From an uncultured Flavobacteriales bacterium (lineage in GTDB: Bacteria; Bacteroidota; Bacteroidia; Flavobacteriales_G; Salibacteraceae): a stretch of 64,000 bases of DNA. A program made the position numbers and the translations under genes. Every line of letters begins with the position of its first letter. Position 1 is the stretch's first letter. Of the stretch, positions 9,815 to 19,634 are shown one piece after another. Location: NCBI GenBank assembly GCA_943788725.1, contig CALSRJ010000003.1, forward strand, positions 310,001-374,000. Direction: 5' to 3'. Below the pieces are notes generated by a model, which was given only the letters and a program-made list of their open reading frames with translations, did not search any database and was not told where the DNA came from.

Positions 9815-11079
9815 CCGCCACATTCCCATTCGAACTCGACCTTCCTCCGAAGGTCTCCGCTGTTGTTCGAAGCACGCTGGAACAATTTATTGCGAAGACT
9901 GAGGTGATCAATGCTTCAGGTTTTAGAATCGGTCAAGAAGGATCGGGCGCCGCCTATGAACTCTCGGCGTCCTTGGTTCAGTTTGTCGAGCAGCCCGTCG
10001 ATTGGAGGAAGGTGCTTCAAAACGGTCCGTTTATTCAAAGGAAAGACGGAAGCAAAGATTCCTTAGCGACCCTTGTTTTCATGGCGAATTACTTTCAAGA
10101 GTATGCCATTGATGCTCGTGATGACATTGGAAGAATGCCGTTCAGTGCGACCTATCAAGCGAAGTATGGAATAGAGCGAGAGGATACTTGTCTGAAGCAC
10201 TTCAAGGCATTTTTAGAAGAACACCATTTGGGGAAATGGAAGGATTGTCCGAGCCGCTTATTCGTGTCACATGATAATGACGGGTTATTTCGGAGCTTTA
10301 AGCAAGACGGGCTGTTTGCCTTAAGGAGAGGCCGCTTGGATTGGTTGCTGCGAATAGTTTTCTCGGAAGCCATGCGGAAGCCGCGTTGGTTCAACATGGA
10401 TCGCATCATGGACATCAATGATGCGTACGATTTGAAGTCTACCTTTTTTTGGTTGGTAGAGCAAGGAGATGTTTACCTAGAGAATAGGAAACTGCGCAAT
10501 TCCGATTATTCGATAGATGATCCAAGGATCCAGCGTCTAATGAAAAGAATAGAGTCGAGGGGATTTGAACAAGGATTGCACAAATCGATCAGTTCCCTGG
10601 GATTCAAAGAGGAGATTGCAAAGCTCCCTTTTTCGTGTAAGGCGAACCGAAATCACTTTCTGCGATTACGCCTCCCTGAGCATTTTCAGGAGATGGAAGA
10701 ATCTGGATTGAAGCTCGATTTTTCAGTGGGTTTTGCCGAAGAATTCGGCCTTCGAAACAATTACGCTTTGCCTTATCGTCCATATGACCTGCACCAAATG
10801 AAAACCCTTAGCGTTGTCTATGTCCCCCTTATGATCATGGATACCACCAACTGGACGTATAAGCAGTATTCGATGGCTGAATTCAGGGACAAAGCGGTGG
10901 CACTGATTGAAGAACACGATAAAAATGCCGTGATTTCTATCCTTTGGCATAACAAGTACTTTACGGATATGAAGTTTGATGGGTATTTAGACGTGTATCG
11001 TACCCTGCTGAAGTTGTGCCGTGAGCGAGGTGTTGCTGGTATTTCGCAACAAGAGTTGATCAATCAATACGCCTCATAA
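9811..11079 (+). CDS. Polysaccharide deacetylase-like protein
   Basis: RLFVSHDNDGLFRSF, KANRNHFLRLRLPEHFQEMEESGLKLDFSVGFAEEFGLRNNYALPYRPYDL and ISILWHNKYF, resembling NodB-fold proteins of Bacteroidota glycan clusters. ATGA overlap with upstream gene. Confidence 0.65.
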   Translation: MTATFPFELDLPPKVSAVVRSTLEQFIAKTEVINASGFRIGQEGSGAAYELSASLVQFVEQPVDWRKVLQNGPFIQRKDGSKDSLATLVFMANYFQEYAIDARDDIGRMPFSATYQAKYGIEREDTCLKHFKAFLEEHHLGKWKDCPSRLFVSHDNDGLFRSFKQDGLFALRRGRLDWLLRIVFSEAMRKPRWFNMDRIMDINDAYDLKSTFFWLVEQGDVYLENRKLRNSDYSIDDPRIQRLMKRIESRGFEQGLHKSISSLGFKEEIAKLPFSCKANRNHFLRLRLPEHFQEMEESGLKLDFSVGFAEEFGLRNNYALPYRPYDLHQMKTLSVVYVPLMIMDTTNWTYKQYSMAEFRDKAVALIEEHDKNAVISILWHNKYFTDMKFDGYLDVYRTLLKLCRERGVAGISQQELINQYAS

Positions 11080-11081
11080 GC

Positions 11082-12575
11082 ATGGGAGTAATTCGAAGAC
11101 AAAGTGCCTTTTCAAGCGTCTCATTATACGCGGGTATCGGACTCGGATTTATCCTTTCGCTTTATATCTATCCGCAATTCTTAGAGACCGAGGAGATTGG
11201 CCTGGTGCGCGTCTTAGTAGACATGGCAAAGCTCATTTCTCCCTTCTTGTTGCTGGGTGTTCCAGGCACATTTGTTCGCTATTACCCTTACTTCTCCAAT
11301 GACGATAAGGTTTTGGCATCTTTTCGATACCTCTCTCTGCTCGTGTCTGGCGTAGGGACGATTTTCGCGTTGCTCTTGTTCTATTTCTTGGAGCCGGTAT
11401 TGGTTGCGTCCTTTGCCGAAAATTCGCCACTCCTCGGTGAGTTCTTTGTTTGGCTGCCCATTTTAATTTTCCTCCTCGGTGGAGTTTCCTTATTGCGGGC
11501 TTATTACCGCTCTGATTATAACATTACCATACCGAATGTGTATGAAGTCATTGTCCTGAAATTCTTATTCATTGGCGCGGTCTTGGTGTATTTCTACATG
11601 GATCTGACGGTCGAATGGTTGGTCTACATGTACATTCTTGCGCATGCGCTGATTTTTCTGGGCTTGTTGATTACGTATGCGCGAGGCGGTCGATTGAGGT
11701 TGAACAAAGACCTCAGCTTAATCGATCCTGAGTTGCGCAAGGAGATGATACCCTACGGCCTGTTTGTCATTGCCAATATGGTCAGTGGGTCTATGATCGT
11801 GAATATTGACTCATGGATGCTGGCTTCGCTGTCTGGATTATCGGCTACGGGAATCTATGCCATAGCACTTTCTATAGGTATGGTTATCGAGCTGCCTCGG
11901 CGTTCCATTACGCAGATTGCTGTTCCGGTAATTGCGAATGCATGGAAGAATAACAACATGGGCAACATACGTGATATTTACCACAAGACCAGTTTGAACC
12001 AGCTGATTGCTGGAGGCGTGATCTTTATTCTGGTGTGGACCAACGTGGATGACCTCTTCCGGCTTATCCCCAACGGAGAGTTGTACAGCGCTGGTAAATG
12101 GGTTGTCTTCTTCATCGGTATATCGAAACTCTTCTCGATCGCTACTGGATGCAACATAGAGATTCTTCAGGTGTCTGAGCACTATCGCTATAGTTTGTGG
12201 ACCCGCATTCTCCTGATCGCCACAGCCATTGTCACCAACCTGTATTTCATTCCGAGGTATGGCATCACTGGGGCAGCAGTTGCTACCGCCATCACTTTCT
12301 TCTCCAATAACATCATACTTTTCTTGATCGTTTGGTTCAAACTTGGGCTCCAGCCATTCAAACGAACCAACCTGTATGCACTTTTATGGTTGGGGGTTAT
12401 CTACCTGATTACGGTATACTTGCCGTATCCATTCGAACTCCCCTTGGTGTTGATGGCGCTGCGAACGGTCGTTGTAGGTGTAATGTTCCTAGCGATTTTG
12501 CTGCGCTTCGACTTTTCTGAGGACCTAAGGCAATTTGTGCTTCTAGGACTGAAGAAGGCAGGACTCAGGAAGTAG
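11082..12575 (+). CDS. Polysaccharide biosynthesis (Wzx/MATE-like) flippase
   Basis: 497 aa, many TM segments, N-terminal RRQSAFSSVSLYAGIGLGFILSLYIYPQFL typical of flippase family; 2 nt after the upstream stop. Confidence 0.8.
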   Translation: MGVIRRQSAFSSVSLYAGIGLGFILSLYIYPQFLETEEIGLVRVLVDMAKLISPFLLLGVPGTFVRYYPYFSNDDKVLASFRYLSLLVSGVGTIFALLLFYFLEPVLVASFAENSPLLGEFFVWLPILIFLLGGVSLLRAYYRSDYNITIPNVYEVIVLKFLFIGAVLVYFYMDLTVEWLVYMYILAHALIFLGLLITYARGGRLRLNKDLSLIDPELRKEMIPYGLFVIANMVSGSMIVNIDSWMLASLSGLSATGIYAIALSIGMVIELPRRSITQIAVPVIANAWKNNNMGNIRDIYHKTSLNQLIAGGVIFILVWTNVDDLFRLIPNGELYSAGKWVVFFIGISKLFSIATGCNIEILQVSEHYRYSLWTRILLIATAIVTNLYFIPRYGITGAAVATAITFFSNNIILFLIVWFKLGLQPFKRTNLYALLWLGVIYLITVYLPYPFELPLVLMALRTVVVGVMFLAILLRFDFSEDLRQFVLLGLKKAGLRK

Positions 12576-13569
12576 GATAACCATACTCTTCCAGGTAACT
12601 ATTCAAAGCGCCATTGAGGTGTACGATCTCCTGGCCAGTAAAACCTTCCTTGTAGCGGCCGATGTGATGCGCACTCAGGTCAACTTCCAGCATATCCGCT
12701 TCCAAAGTAACTCCTACAAAAGCGCACACCTTGTCTAAAGCTTCTTGCGGAGACTGAACTAGATCTTCAAAGCGGATTTCCAGATAGCGATCAGCGTCGA
12801 TGGTTTTGCGTTGTTCTCTCCATGTTTCCATGACACCTGTATACCACGGAATGAGTTGGTCTATAGCCGTAGGCGCCCAGCGCTGTGTCTGGAGGGAACT
12901 GATCACGTCTCTAGGATCTCGAACGATGTGGAGCATCTTACCTGACGGGACTAAGGACAGCAAGTCGTGGGCCGCTAAGAGGTTGTGTGTGTTGTCTTCT
13001 TGAAAGATGGGTTTTCCTTGCACTTTTCGAATCGCATCCATGCATGCATGGATGAATCGCGCTACGATGGGCTGTAGCTCTGAGCTGGTCATCGGAGGTG
13101 CGAAGTACATCTCATTGTGCGCGATGCCTTCTTTCGAGCCAGGCCAAACGCCACGGTAGCTAAACGATCGAATGTCACGGATTAAAGCATCGATCAAGTG
13201 GTCGTACCCTGGTATCCAATTGCTCAATTCCCAACCGGCATATGCAGGTGGGGTGAAGGCTAGCCCATTTGGGTCTTTTGCCTTGGCTGCTTCAGTTTTG
13301 GCGGCCTTGCTTGCGTCTACGATGCTCAAGGATCGCAGAAAGTCCTCTAGGCGCTTGATCTGCTTGTCTGCCCTATAGGGTGACCAAAGGACGGGATAGG
13401 AGCGATAAAAATCGAGGACTCCGTCTGGGTCGGTGATAAAGCGATATTCAAAGGGAAGAGAGGCGATCGCAGCATGCCGAGACATGATCTTTTTCAAGAT
13501 GTTGGTGCCCGACCTTCCGGTTCCCGTGATGAACAGTGTATCGATCTGTTCGCGCATCAGATGATCCAA
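12565..13569 (-). CDS. Sulfotransferase family protein
   Basis: LFITGTGRSGTNILKKIM and KMLHIVRDPRDVISSLQTQRW. Confidence 0.85.
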   Translation of the reverse strand: MDHLMREQIDTLFITGTGRSGTNILKKIMSRHAAIASLPFEYRFITDPDGVLDFYRSYPVLWSPYRADKQIKRLEDFLRSLSIVDASKAAKTEAAKAKDPNGLAFTPPAYAGWELSNWIPGYDHLIDALIRDIRSFSYRGVWPGSKEGIAHNEMYFAPPMTSSELQPIVARFIHACMDAIRKVQGKPIFQEDNTHNLLAAHDLLSLVPSGKMLHIVRDPRDVISSLQTQRWAPTAIDQLIPWYTGVMETWREQRKTIDADRYLEIRFEDLVQSPQEALDKVCAFVGVTLEADMLEVDLSAHHIGRYKEGFTGQEIVHLNGALNSYLEEYGYPTS

Positions 13570-14204
13570 CGGATTACTTCAAAGGCCTCCGCAAATTCTA
13601 CGTTCGCTTGAAGGCCTCGATAGTTGGCAACACCGCGGATCAATTTGTCTTTGGCATACAGTCTCTTGGATTGGGACTTGTAACACTCCATGGCCGCTAC
13701 CTTTTTTGCAACATCCGATTCATTCAGTTCGATGAAGCACTGCGAGGCGAATTGGAAATTGTTCCAAATGAATTCATACCCCAGTAAGGTGGTATTCTTA
13801 AATGCTCGCTTGGCTTCCATGCTCACGGTTCCATGGTCCTGATGAATGTCATAGCTGGATGGACAAAACACAAGGTCAGGTTTGTACTCCTTGTTCAAGC
13901 CAACCATGCTTTCTAGAATTTCTTGCCGATCTCGAGGGAAGTACCTGACTTTGAAGTCGAGAATGACCAAGTCTTCTGAAGGAATGCCTAAGGTGCTTGT
14001 GGCAGCTTTCACTTCGTGGGATAGCACATCAGATGGAAATCCTTCCGGAACCGATTCCTCGCAGGTGGAAAAAGCAACGTAAACCACTTTTTTTCCAAGT
14101 GATAGCAGTTTATGGATGGTGCCACCACAACCAAGTTCTCCGTCGTCGGTGTGCGGCGCCAGGACTAGTACGGTATCGAAGGCATTAAGCGCTGAAGTCT
14201 TCAT
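13557..14204 (-). CDS. PIG-L family deacetylase
   Basis: VLVLAPHTDDGELGCGGTI, DLVFCPSSYDIHQDHGTVSMEAKRAF (PIG-L/LmbE motifs). Confidence 0.9.
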   Translation of the reverse strand: MKTSALNAFDTVLVLAPHTDDGELGCGGTIHKLLSLGKKVVYVAFSTCEESVPEGFPSDVLSHEVKAATSTLGIPSEDLVILDFKVRYFPRDRQEILESMVGLNKEYKPDLVFCPSSYDIHQDHGTVSMEAKRAFKNTTLLGYEFIWNNFQFASQCFIELNESDVAKKVAAMECYKSQSKRLYAKDKLIRGVANYRGLQANVEFAEAFEVIRWII

Positions 14205-15498
14205 AAGCGGTGTCGAATTCGTTGCAAACTTCTCGAAAACCCACCATGCGTAGGTTCGATGTTAAGTTCTCTTGTGACAATATTCGGAAAGTTTCGTCGG
14301 CTATCTCCGCTTCCATGCGGAGAGTTACGTAGATGGGTATGTTGATGGTGCGACTTTCGACGACCGCTTGTTGGATTATTTCGATCGCACTATCGGCGGT
14401 TTTCATGATGATATGAGGAACCTCGAGAAGACCATTGTGGTAGCGATAAGGCTGAGTATCCACAATATTTAGCGAGGCTACATCTCTGAATTCTTTGCTA
14501 GAAACGGCAACAACGCTTTTGCGTTGAAAGGCCTCCACGATCGGGAAGTACTCCTCTAGATCGAGCGGAGAGCCAAGCATAACTCCCTGATCTGTTGCAT
14601 CGCCAATGCTATTCCTAAGCTCCTTTCGCTGCAAGGCATCGCCGCCCGTGAGGGTGGTCTTGAAACGAGGTGGGTTTGGAATGCTAACCACAGAGAGGGG
14701 AGACTCGTCCGCTGAAAGTACATCCCCTTTGGGAGTAAGCACGCAAAGGCGCACTCCTGGAGCGTGCACGGCTTGTGGGGGGAGACGATGCCCGCGAAAA
14801 GGTGGAAAGTCCATCGCTCGCATGAAGCGTTCCTTTTGTTCAGGGAGCCAATCCCATTGAAGCTGACCTCCGAAGGGTTCGCCTCGCAATTGATAGGTAG
14901 CCTCAGTTTCAGATTGTTTTTTGAGCTTCAGAAGCCCATTGTCAAAATGAGGTAGCGCCCGTTCAAACATCCGTTTGCCGGCAAACATCAATTTAATGTA
15001 CAGCGTATAGGCGTTGTCTTCGGTTTCGATGATCACCTTTTCCTGGTCTGCAATCGGGCCGTTGTCAACGCCCGTCTCCATTTTGTGCAGGGTGATGCCG
15101 CAGTAGGGCTCTCCTTTGATGATGGACCAAGGAATAGGCCGTGATCCGCGATTTTTTGGGAGGTAGGCGGTATGGAAATTGAAGATTCCTAGCTTTGGTA
15201 TTCCCAGTACCTCTTCTTTGAACAATTCACTCCAAAAGCAGGAGAAAATCACATCTAATTGCAATGCATTCAATAGCTCCAATGAGGCTTTCGAATTGAC
15301 TTTCATTCCGAAATGAACCGGAAGGCCGTGCGATTGAGCCAAAGACGCCAGAGAGCGATGTCCGAGATCTTCATGCCAAATGCGCATGCCTGGTTCGTCA
15401 TCTCTGCTGAAGACACCGAGTACTTCATGCCCTTGTTCTAGCAAGGTGTCTAATAGAATACAACTCAATTCCTTGCTGCCTATGACAACCGTTCTCAT
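14185..15498 (-). CDS. Formyltransferase-family protein with additional C-terminal region
   Basis: LGIFNFHTAYLPKNRGSRPIPWSIIKGEPYCGITLHKMETGVDNGPI (N..H..D formyltransferase signature); about 200 extra C-terminal residues. Confidence 0.8.
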   Translation of the reverse strand: MRTVVIGSKELSCILLDTLLEQGHEVLGVFSRDDEPGMRIWHEDLGHRSLASLAQSHGLPVHFGMKVNSKASLELLNALQLDVIFSCFWSELFKEEVLGIPKLGIFNFHTAYLPKNRGSRPIPWSIIKGEPYCGITLHKMETGVDNGPIADQEKVIIETEDNAYTLYIKLMFAGKRMFERALPHFDNGLLKLKKQSETEATYQLRGEPFGGQLQWDWLPEQKERFMRAMDFPPFRGHRLPPQAVHAPGVRLCVLTPKGDVLSADESPLSVVSIPNPPRFKTTLTGGDALQRKELRNSIGDATDQGVMLGSPLDLEEYFPIVEAFQRKSVVAVSSKEFRDVASLNIVDTQPYRYHNGLLEVPHIIMKTADSAIEIIQQAVVESRTINIPIYVTLRMEAEIADETFRILSQENLTSNLRMVGFREVCNEFDTAYEDFSA

Positions 15499-16793
15499 GG
15501 AGTAATGCGATTGAGGAGGGACGCAAGGACGGATGTGCTTCCCTTGCGGCTGAATTGTTTGAACTTGTCATTGCCTGTGACCATTGGTGATGGGTGGGTT
15601 TGGTATTCCTTGAAGTAACGAACCAACCAATCTTTTATTCGATCTGTATCGGCGTAGTCGAGCATCGGATCTTTACCACACTCCAGAAGAAGATCCGCGG
15701 CATTACCATCTTTTGGACCGATGCTGAGTATGGGTCTGCGCGATGCGAGGTATTCGAATAGTTTTCCCGTCAGGATGCTCTTGTTGCCACTGTCTTGTGG
15801 AATGGGCAAGAGCAAGGCCTGAGAAGCCATCATTCGTTCGATGGCTTCTTTGTGTGGAACAAAGGGTAAAAGCTCGACCATACCCATGATTCCCGCCTCC
15901 GAGAGACCCTGCTTCACTTCATCAGCGATGTTGCCGGTAATCCTGAGTTTGAAGTTTGACTTGAAGGCTTCGTTTTCATTGGCAAGGGAAGCGATTGCTT
16001 GCCAAAGGCCAGTTACGTTTTGAAAGGCCTTCAGATTCCCTACATAGGAGAGCGTGAATTCCTTGTATGGAGCAGGGTTTAGGTGTAAAAGATCCTCTTC
16101 ATCGTATCCATTAGGAATGAAAACAATCTCCCTTGCACGGGCTTCAAATTCTGCCTTTAAACCAGGAGATGCCACGACCATCGCGTTTGCTTCGGTAGCG
16201 ACCATGTCTTCCAGGTCTTGATCCCGTTGTCGGGTACTTTCCGTTCGGTTTAGGAAGGCGTTGTAATAGATATTGGTCCATGGATCACGGAAGTCTGCAA
16301 TCCATGGAATGCTATTTTCCCGATGCAGTCGCTCGCCCACCAAATGCGTACTGTGGGGTGGGCCAGTAGTAATGATGACTGCCGGTTGTTCGACTTTGAT
16401 GATGCGGAGTGCTTCGGGAAGCGAATAGACGTTCCATCCTACGCGAGCGTCAGGCACAAAGAGGTTTGCCCTTACATAGTTGGAGAAGCGCGCAAAGAAA
16501 CCCTGCTTGCCTTTGATGTTTCCCATGCCCACCTCAATGCTCTTTCCTTTTTTACCTCTTAAGGCGTTGTAAATTGCAAAAGGTTCAAGTGTAGCCGTCT
16601 TGTGCACTTTCAAATCCGAAGGAATATCCTCGGTGAGGCTTTCGTCCTGCGAGGGATAACTTCCATTACGAACGGTGACGATGATGGGCTCCCAGCCTTC
16701 GTCTGGTAAGTACTTGCAGAACTTCAACCAACGTTGTACGCCGGGTCCGGAACCCGGTGGCCAATAGTACGTCAGTATCAGTGCTTTTTTCAA
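15495..16793 (-). CDS. Glycosyltransferase (family 4-like)
   Basis: MKKALILTYYWPPGSGPGVQRWLKFCKYLPDEGWEPIIVTV and C-terminal GKLFEYLASRRPILSIGPKDG. Confidence 0.85.
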   Translation of the reverse strand: MKKALILTYYWPPGSGPGVQRWLKFCKYLPDEGWEPIIVTVRNGSYPSQDESLTEDIPSDLKVHKTATLEPFAIYNALRGKKGKSIEVGMGNIKGKQGFFARFSNYVRANLFVPDARVGWNVYSLPEALRIIKVEQPAVIITTGPPHSTHLVGERLHRENSIPWIADFRDPWTNIYYNAFLNRTESTRQRDQDLEDMVATEANAMVVASPGLKAEFEARAREIVFIPNGYDEEDLLHLNPAPYKEFTLSYVGNLKAFQNVTGLWQAIASLANENEAFKSNFKLRITGNIADEVKQGLSEAGIMGMVELLPFVPHKEAIERMMASQALLLPIPQDSGNKSILTGKLFEYLASRRPILSIGPKDGNAADLLLECGKDPMLDYADTDRIKDWLVRYFKEYQTHPSPMVTGNDKFKQFSRKGSTSVLASLLNRITP

Positions 16794-16799
16794 TGGAGA

Positions 16800-19298
16800 T
16801 CAGTCCTCGCGTTGTTTCTTAAGGTGAAAATAGATCAGTCCGCCGGCGAACAATAGGAACAATACGGATCCGGCCAATGATACGTTCATACCCAGCCTGA
16901 AGGAGCTTGGGTTAAATCGCATTTCTACCACATGCTCCCCTGCAGGAATCTTGATGGCCCGCAGCACATAGTTGACGCGTTCAATTTCCGCTGGCGCACC
17001 GTCGATGGTAGCTTCCCAGCCTTCTCCGTAATAGACTTCCGAAAAGACACCGAGACCATCTTGGTCATTTTTGGAGGTGTACTTCAAGTACTTAGGAGAC
17101 ATATCGGTCAATTGAATCGCGGCATTGGCTGACTTGCCGAAGTTGTAGCTGTACAATGAGGCTTCGTACGCTGCACTTACGATGGCAGTGCTATTGGGAT
17201 CGAATTGAGCCAGAGCAGCCATCTCTTCGTCGGCCGTGCCCACTTTTTGGATGGTTTCCACAAACCAAGCATTTCCGCAGGCTGAGCGATTCAATACCGC
17301 CCCACCTGGGTTATTAGCCTGGACGATGAAGTACTTCGTGTTCAACATGTTGTAAACTGGCATTTGCTGAGCAACTGCTGGGTTCATGATCACTTGATCA
17401 CCCTGCTGCATCAATCCACCATTTAACTTTTGAAGTTGTGCGTTTAATTCGTTTTCAATCAAGTCTTGGTATCGCTGCAATTTGGCGGCGTGATGCCCAC
17501 CCACGTTTTCGTGATGATAGCAGGTCAGGCCATCAGTCCAAGGACTGCGTGTTACATTGATGACACGGTAATGCGGGTCAGGATCTTGCAGAATGGCTTG
17601 ATCGGCGAGAGAGGGTCGGAATTGCTGCTCAAAGTCGCGTTGACTTACAAAGTCATCGTTGTTGAGGTAGCGCTTACTTACGTGCCACATGTCTGCCAAG
17701 TACACGAGGCCGATGATCATTATGACGGCAGTTAGTTTCATCTTGCCCTTATCGTGATACCAGATCACAAACGCCGTCACGGCCATCACCAATGTGCTGA
17801 TGAACCAGTCCGACAAATACCTAGATTTTCGGTCTGCAAGCAAGGCTTCGTAGATGGCGTCTATGCCCCATGGCGAGTTCTTCCCTTGATAACTAGCATC
17901 CTTTGAACCTACCCAATCGTTGAGCAATCCGTAGAGGAAGAGCAAGAGCATCAATCCACCCGCAATGTAGACGGCGTATTTCAAAGCTTTGTTCAATTCA
18001 GATTTGTCTACTTCTCCGCTGAGGATGCGATGCAGTCCTAGTATCCCCATCAGAGGAATGGCCAATCCGGCAATGGCAAGGGCCATGGAAGGCGTTCTAA
18101 ACTTGTTGTAAAGCGGGAAGTAGTCGAATAAAAATCCGGTTACCATCTCAAAATGCCGTCCCCATGAAATTACCAGCGACATGACAATGATGCTCAATAG
18201 CCAAGCACGCGTAGGGCCATTTAGGAGGAAAATGGAGAGGATGAAAAGGAAAATGAAACCCGCTCCTAAATAAACCGTTCCTAGCAAGAAGGGTTGATCT
18301 CCGACATACATCGGGCCTTGAGCCAGGATGCCTTCTTTCTGCTGTTTGTTCAGCTGAAAGCTCTTCAGTGCTTCTTCCACATTTCCACCTTCAGGCAGTG
18401 GCTCACTGGTCGCGCCACCCATGAAGGAAGGAACTACCAAGGTCATGGTTTCTAAGGGGCCATAAGACCATCGCATGGCGTAATCTCGATCCAGACCGCC
18501 CTTGTCTTTGGCGTCTTTGCTGCTCAGTTCTGATTTCCCACCTCGAATCGTTTCTTGGCTGTGCTCATACGCATTGTAGAGTTTGGCGGTGTTTGGCAAT
18601 AAGCCGCCGATGGCTGCCAAGGCCAATATTCCGACTGCCTTTGCGAAATCAGGCAAGGTCTTTTCCTTGATTGCTTGAATCAGGTATACTATGCCTACCA
18701 CAATGGAAATCAACAAAAAGTAATACAGGATTTGGAAGTGGTTTCCATTGATCATTAGACCTACAAATACCAAGGTCATCAATGAACCTATGAGTCGTTT
18801 TCGCCTTAGCGCCAAAACGACTCCGCCAACTGCAGGGGCCATGTATCCGATCGAGACAACCTTCGTCACGTGACCGGCTACCAACGATACAATGAGGTTC
18901 GTGGAAATTCCGTAGGTGAGCGATGCGGCTAGTGCGAGCCATGGATTGACCCCCATGGCTACAAGCAGGATGAAGAAGCCGAGCATGGTGACGAACAAGA
19001 CATTCGCCGTGCGTGGGAAGGTTCTGCGCACCACTTTGTCCAGCATGAGCGCGACGTTGGTGCTGTACTCTGTTCCGATATGAAACGCTGTCATTCCACT
19101 GAAAACACGCGTAGTCCAAAGCGGCTCTTCTCCGTTGGCATCACGGTACTCACGAATCTCTTTGGCCTGGGCGATGTTCTTAACGATGTCGTCTTGAACG
19201 AGTCGTTTGCCCTGCAATACAGGTGAACAATAGAGGATGGATGTCAACAGAATGACAACAACCGAGATGATGTGCGGAGAATATTTTTTCCAATCCAT
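16800..19298 (-). CDS. YfhO-family large membrane protein
   Basis: 832 aa multi-TM protein with a C-terminal soluble domain (YYGEGWEATIDGAPAEIERVNYVLRAIKIPAGEHVVEMRFNP) typical of YfhO proteins. Confidence 0.85.
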   Translation of the reverse strand: MDWKKYSPHIISVVVILLTSILYCSPVLQGKRLVQDDIVKNIAQAKEIREYRDANGEEPLWTTRVFSGMTAFHIGTEYSTNVALMLDKVVRRTFPRTANVLFVTMLGFFILLVAMGVNPWLALAASLTYGISTNLIVSLVAGHVTKVVSIGYMAPAVGGVVLALRRKRLIGSLMTLVFVGLMINGNHFQILYYFLLISIVVGIVYLIQAIKEKTLPDFAKAVGILALAAIGGLLPNTAKLYNAYEHSQETIRGGKSELSSKDAKDKGGLDRDYAMRWSYGPLETMTLVVPSFMGGATSEPLPEGGNVEEALKSFQLNKQQKEGILAQGPMYVGDQPFLLGTVYLGAGFIFLFILSIFLLNGPTRAWLLSIIVMSLVISWGRHFEMVTGFLFDYFPLYNKFRTPSMALAIAGLAIPLMGILGLHRILSGEVDKSELNKALKYAVYIAGGLMLLLFLYGLLNDWVGSKDASYQGKNSPWGIDAIYEALLADRKSRYLSDWFISTLVMAVTAFVIWYHDKGKMKLTAVIMIIGLVYLADMWHVSKRYLNNDDFVSQRDFEQQFRPSLADQAILQDPDPHYRVINVTRSPWTDGLTCYHHENVGGHHAAKLQRYQDLIENELNAQLQKLNGGLMQQGDQVIMNPAVAQQMPVYNMLNTKYFIVQANNPGGAVLNRSACGNAWFVETIQKVGTADEEMAALAQFDPNSTAIVSAAYEASLYSYNFGKSANAAIQLTDMSPKYLKYTSKNDQDGLGVFSEVYYGEGWEATIDGAPAEIERVNYVLRAIKIPAGEHVVEMRFNPSSFRLGMNVSLAGSVLFLLFAGGLIYFHLKKQRED

Positions 19299-19376
19299 GG
19301 ATGAATGACTTTATGAGGAAAACAAAGAAACCAAAAAAAGCAGGCAATGAACGGAGAAGTTCAAGTCCCGAAAGCT

Positions 19377-19634
19377 TCAGACTTCCTCGTAATCGACGTA
19401 CTCGCCATCTTCCGATGAAGATGAATTGTCGCTTTTTGGGGCTGTCTTTCGGATGGTTACTTCTCCTTCTTGATAGATTTTCTCCCCATCTTCACGCGTA
19501 CGCATGCGTTCTTGCATGCCTTCACTCGCTTTTTTTACAAAGTACTTGGCTGCCCAAGGCAACAAGTAGCGCGAGATGAGTCGCATAGCCAGGTAGATGA
19601 TCAAAAAGATCCCTAGAATGCGTATTAAACCCAT
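19377..19634 (-). CDS. DUF4834-type small membrane protein
   Basis: MGLIRILGIFLIIYLAMRLISRYLLPWAAKYFVKKA; one-base overlap with the carB stop. Confidence 0.65.
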   Translation of the reverse strand: MGLIRILGIFLIIYLAMRLISRYLLPWAAKYFVKKASEGMQERMRTREDGEKIYQEGEVTIRKTAPKSDNSSSSEDGEYVDYEEV

